DNA of 64,000 nt from CADEDH01 sp041394285. Its GTDB lineage: Bacteria > Actinomycetota > Acidimicrobiia > Acidimicrobiales > SZUA-35. Of this stretch, positions 61,413 through 64,000 are shown piece by piece. The first letter of the stretch is position 1. Each line of letters starts with the position of its first letter. Location of the stretch: the NCBI GenBank assembly GCA_041394285.1, contig JAWKIL010000021.1, forward strand, positions 31,749-95,748, written 5' to 3'. The notes under the pieces are model-generated. The model ran no database searches. It was not told where the DNA came from and saw only the letters and a program-made list of their open reading frames with translations. Position numbers and translations under genes: made by a program.

Positions 61413-63215
61413 TCAGGGCTGGCCCCCGCCCGCCGGCCCGGCCTCCGAGGAGGCCGATGCCCGTTCGGCGATCAGGTCTTGGCCGAAGGCCACGAGGAAC
61501 TGGCGGGTGGCTACCAGCCGGGCCGACATCTCCCCGCCGTCGCCCTGGTCGCCGACGAGCACGTCCTGGACCCGGAGCTGGAACTCCCGGGTCAGGTCTT
61601 CGGGCGGCGGGTTCGGAATGTGGAACTCGAGCGACGGGTTGTCGATCACGAGCAGGGTCATCCGCTCCCACCGGGTCTCCTCGCCGTTCTTGATCGGCCA
61701 GTGCCAGTAGAGCGTGGTGGTGGTGGACCGGGTTGCCGGGTCGAACCAGGTGAGCAGGCCGCCCACCACCCCGTTGCCGAGATCGACGGACTGCCGCTTG
61801 GTGATCCGGAAGTCGTGGAACCGGTAGCAGGCTTCGATGCCGTAGGCGCTGAAGGCGGAGCGGTCGTCGGTGGTGATCACGTCGGCGATGATCGCAGCGT
61901 TGGCGTGGAGCTCGCTTCCGGCGGCGAACGGCTGGGGGTCGGTGTACACGTAGCGGGACCAGTTGGAGTTGGCGCCGAAGTAGCGCTTGGACCAGTCGTA
62001 CACGTCGGCGAACTGGAGGTTCCACTGCCCCGGGCGCTCCTGGGACTCGCCGAACGATGTCAGCCGGGCCCCACCGAGGCTGCTCGCCACCAGGTCGTAG
62101 TTCTGGAGATCGCTGTTCAGCGCGGCGATGCCGCCGGTGGTGAGGCCGACCACGATCGCGCCGGCCGCCATCGCCGGCCGGTAGCCGGGCCGGGTGGCGT
62201 GGAATGGGTCGGGGCCGGGGGCCCGCTGCGGCCAAGACAGCCCGAACCGGCGGAGGAGGAGCGCCATCAGCAGCAGGCCGGCGTTGAAGACGACGAGACC
62301 GATGAACGGGTGGAACCCGTCGATCGCCACGGTCTCGCCCCAGCGCTCACCAACCCAGAAGATCAGCAGGATCCGAACCACGTTGAGCGCCCACACCAGG
62401 AGCCCGCCCGAGGCCAACCACAGGACCTTGTGCCGGGTAGGACCTTCCAGCACCAGCAGAAAGGCGATGCCGACGAGGAAGAAGCCGACGAGGCCGTTGG
62501 CGCCCGAGCACTCGGTGGCCACCGAGAGGTCGAACGGTGGGCCGGACCTGGGGGTCACGGTGAACAGGGCGTTGGTGTTGTCGCCGGGATACGGGGCGGC
62601 CACGGCTATCACATGCACGGCCGCGGTGACGGCGTGCACGGTGAGCGCCGTGAACGGCTCCAACCACCGATCCAGCATCTGGGCGAAGGGATAGGTCCAG
62701 GCCAGGAACAGGAAAGCGAGCCCCGAGCGCATCTCCCACGCCGCCCGCAGCCCGAAGATCAGGACCACCGCCCCAGCGGCGAAGAACGGCAACGACAGCA
62801 GGTCGATCCGGTACACCCAGAACTCGGTCGACAGCCGCCCGGGCAGCACCACGTTGGCGGTGAGTGACATCAACAGCAGCGGCAGCCCGACGATCCAGTC
62901 GAGCTGCCGGTCGTGGATCTCGGGTCCCGCCGCCCGACGGTGCCCGATCACCATGAGGCCGACGGCGATGAACGGAACGAGAGCCAGGTGGGCGAGCGGT
63001 GTGTCGAGCGTGAAGTCCTCCAGCAGGGTCTGGAGCGACACGCGGAACGCCACCACCACGGCCACCAGGGCCAGCCCGGGTCGTACGAACCGGGCCAGCC
63101 GGTAGCGGGGGCGCTGGAACTCGGTGAGGAGCGAGTGCGCCTCGGCGGCCCGTTCCGCGCCCGGGTCGGGATCGGTCCCGTGACCTCGCTCGGCGGTCGG
63201 GATGGTGGCCGTCAT
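61413..63215 (-). CDS. exosortase/archaeosortase-family transpeptidase
   Basis: The 600-residue protein has about nine N-terminal helices carrying the catalytic triad of exosortases: Cys236 in VATECSGANGL, Arg281 in LNVVRILLIFWVGE and His302 in GFHPFIGL. From about 350 a soluble extracytoplasmic domain follows (YDWSKRYFGANSNWSRYVYT, WYWHWPIKNGEE in part), which could be related to EpsI-like domains. Exosortases cut C-terminal sorting signals and attach proteins to surface glycolipids. The gene is followed by the GT2 gene, the typical link to exopolysaccharide. No target protein with a recognisable sorting tail is in the window. I do not assign a subclass. Confidence 0.88.
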   Translation of the reverse strand: MTATIPTAERGHGTDPDPGAERAAEAHSLLTEFQRPRYRLARFVRPGLALVAVVVAFRVSLQTLLEDFTLDTPLAHLALVPFIAVGLMVIGHRRAAGPEIHDRQLDWIVGLPLLLMSLTANVVLPGRLSTEFWVYRIDLLSLPFFAAGAVVLIFGLRAAWEMRSGLAFLFLAWTYPFAQMLDRWLEPFTALTVHAVTAAVHVIAVAAPYPGDNTNALFTVTPRSGPPFDLSVATECSGANGLVGFFLVGIAFLLVLEGPTRHKVLWLASGGLLVWALNVVRILLIFWVGERWGETVAIDGFHPFIGLVVFNAGLLLMALLLRRFGLSWPQRAPGPDPFHATRPGYRPAMAAGAIVVGLTTGGIAALNSDLQNYDLVASSLGGARLTSFGESQERPGQWNLQFADVYDWSKRYFGANSNWSRYVYTDPQPFAAGSELHANAAIIADVITTDDRSAFSAYGIEACYRFHDFRITKRQSVDLGNGVVGGLLTWFDPATRSTTTTLYWHWPIKNGEETRWERMTLLVIDNPSLEFHIPNPPPEDLTREFQLRVQDVLVGDQGDGGEMSARLVATRQFLVAFGQDLIAERASASSEAGPAGGGQP

Positions 63216-63611
63216 CAGGAGTCCTCGGTGCTATCGGAGCCGGGTACAGGGGCGATCATCGCAAGTGTGGCCATCGTTGGCAACGCAGGGGGAAGAACTC
63301 CGGGGCACGTTCATCTGACGGCCATGTTCTGATCAATGGGACGCGCGTTTGGTTGACCGTCCTCGCATATGGACGAGAGGCAAACATCGGGTTAACTTCA
63401 CCACTCAACCTGGCCTCATCTGCTCTTCTATGCCAAGGTAGAAGGTTGCATCCGCTGGATAGAGCGTGAATTCATCCGCTGTCCATGTGGCCGTAAGTTT
63501 GGGGCCGTCGTCGGATGTATGGACTGTCGGGCGACCCAACTACGGTGTTGTTGGTTGTTGTCGCCCGTCGACCGGTATCCCCCCAACCCGGTACCTCGGA
63601 GGTATGTCCAC
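63216..63611. promoter_or_regulatory. divergent intergenic region, less GC-rich
   Basis: These 396 bp between the exosortase gene and the gene at 63612 have visibly lower GC and no credible gene. Promoters for both directions must lie here. No clear operator or strong hairpin was seen. Short frames (for example at 63466 and 63515) run into the next gene in the wrong phase. Confidence 0.5.
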
Positions 63612-64000
63612 ATGTCCGAAGACGGCACGGTCACCGGCGAGGCCGACATCCTCGACGATGGCTTCAGCCGCGACCTCGGAGCGGCCCTCGGAGGTGGAGA
63701 GCGGCGCGGCCGGCGGTGGGGTCGTCGCCGTCAATCTTCGGCCGGTGAGCTGCCCGAGGACGTGCCGCCGCCGCCCCCGTTGCCCGACGATGCCGGCGCG
63801 TCGCCGCTCGCCGGCCCGTCGGGGGCCGGCCAGCCTGGGCCGAAACCCTCCATCGCAAACGTCGACCCCAAAGGTGGCGAGCCAGCGCCGGCTGCGGTCG
63901 CCGCAACGGAACCCTCGGACGAGGCGCTGGCCCTGGTGGCGATGCTGACCGGCGGGAAGGCGCCGGGGTCGGCCGAGGCGATGGAGCTTGCCGCCCTGCT
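63612..64000 (+). CDS. N-terminal part of an unrecognised protein, running off the right edge
   Basis: ATG 63612 has GGAGGT eight bases upstream and the frame is open to the window end (129 codons). The sequence starts MSEDGTVTGEADILDDGFSR, has an Arg-rich patch (RRGRRWGRRRQSS), a Pro-rich run (DVPPPPPLPDDA) and an Ala/Glu-rich end (ATEPSDEALALVAMLTGGKA). It looks like the disordered start of a larger protein. No function can be given. Confidence 0.65.
   Translation, partial: MSEDGTVTGEADILDDGFSRDLGAALGGGERRGRRWGRRRQSSAGELPEDVPPPPPLPDDAGASPLAGPSGAGQPGPKPSIANVDPKGGEPAPAAVAATEPSDEALALVAMLTGGKAPGSAEAMELAAL

Noticed and set aside
59923..62235. 770-codon version of the GT2 gene
   Set aside because: The first 279 codons overlap the exosortase gene in another frame and look like shadow sequence.

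Overview
The window is GC-rich (roughly 70% by eye) and densely coding, with many GTG starts and GTGA/ATGA stop-start overlaps. Gene content (DUF4214 secreted proteins, DUF222/HNH protein, ECF42-type sigma/YCII pairs, a paired dynamin-like GTPase locus, RimK with its retropepsin partner, a single five-helix succinate dehydrogenase membrane subunit) suggests an actinomycete, most likely class Acidimicrobiia. That placement is inference; there is no rRNA or other marker here. No tRNA, rRNA, CRISPR array or intact insertion sequence was seen.

Layout. 1-3.5 kb: three tandem paralogues with zinc ribbon, one membrane helix and a propeller-like ectodomain. 3.5-10.6 kb: a CoA-type phosphotransferase, a small conserved protein, a catalytically dead membrane pseudokinase, and a heterodimeric ABC exporter. 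10.7-19.3 kb: malate dehydrogenase, Fpg/Nei glycosylase, an SCP2-like protein with two dynamin-like GTPases, and a sarcosine-oxidase-like flavoprotein. 19.4-24.4 kb: the most unusual region, a coupled operon with MauE-like and MauD-like thiol proteins, a Tat-exported protein with 12 Cys plus a cell-wall-binding-like domain, and a CcdA/MauF-like membrane protein broken by an in-frame TGA exactly where a Cys is expected. Three palindromic repeats are embedded in that last gene. 24.4-30 kb: RimK/retropepsin pair and sdhCAB.

30-35 kb: DUF222/HNH protein, a frameshifted fasciclin protein, a BenE-type transporter with a divergent TetR and repeated operator. 35.4-45.1 kb: a phosphate/polyphosphate island (phytase-like/GDPD fusion, PPK2, CorA, CYTH-CHAD, and a three-helix-bundle/LMW-phosphatase-like/PhoU fusion). 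45-53 kb: several genes with single-base indels or nonsense codons (phosphorylase remnant, ECF sigma, PhoD, SDR) among intact ones; they may be real pseudogenes or sequence errors. 52.7-57.6 kb: TetR, ArsR/SRPBCC, an intact ECF42/YCII pair, MerR/methyltransferase, with clear operators. 57.9-64 kb: O-antigen-ligase-like protein, small secreted protein, processive GT2 and exosortase, and the start of an unrecognised gene running off the right edge.
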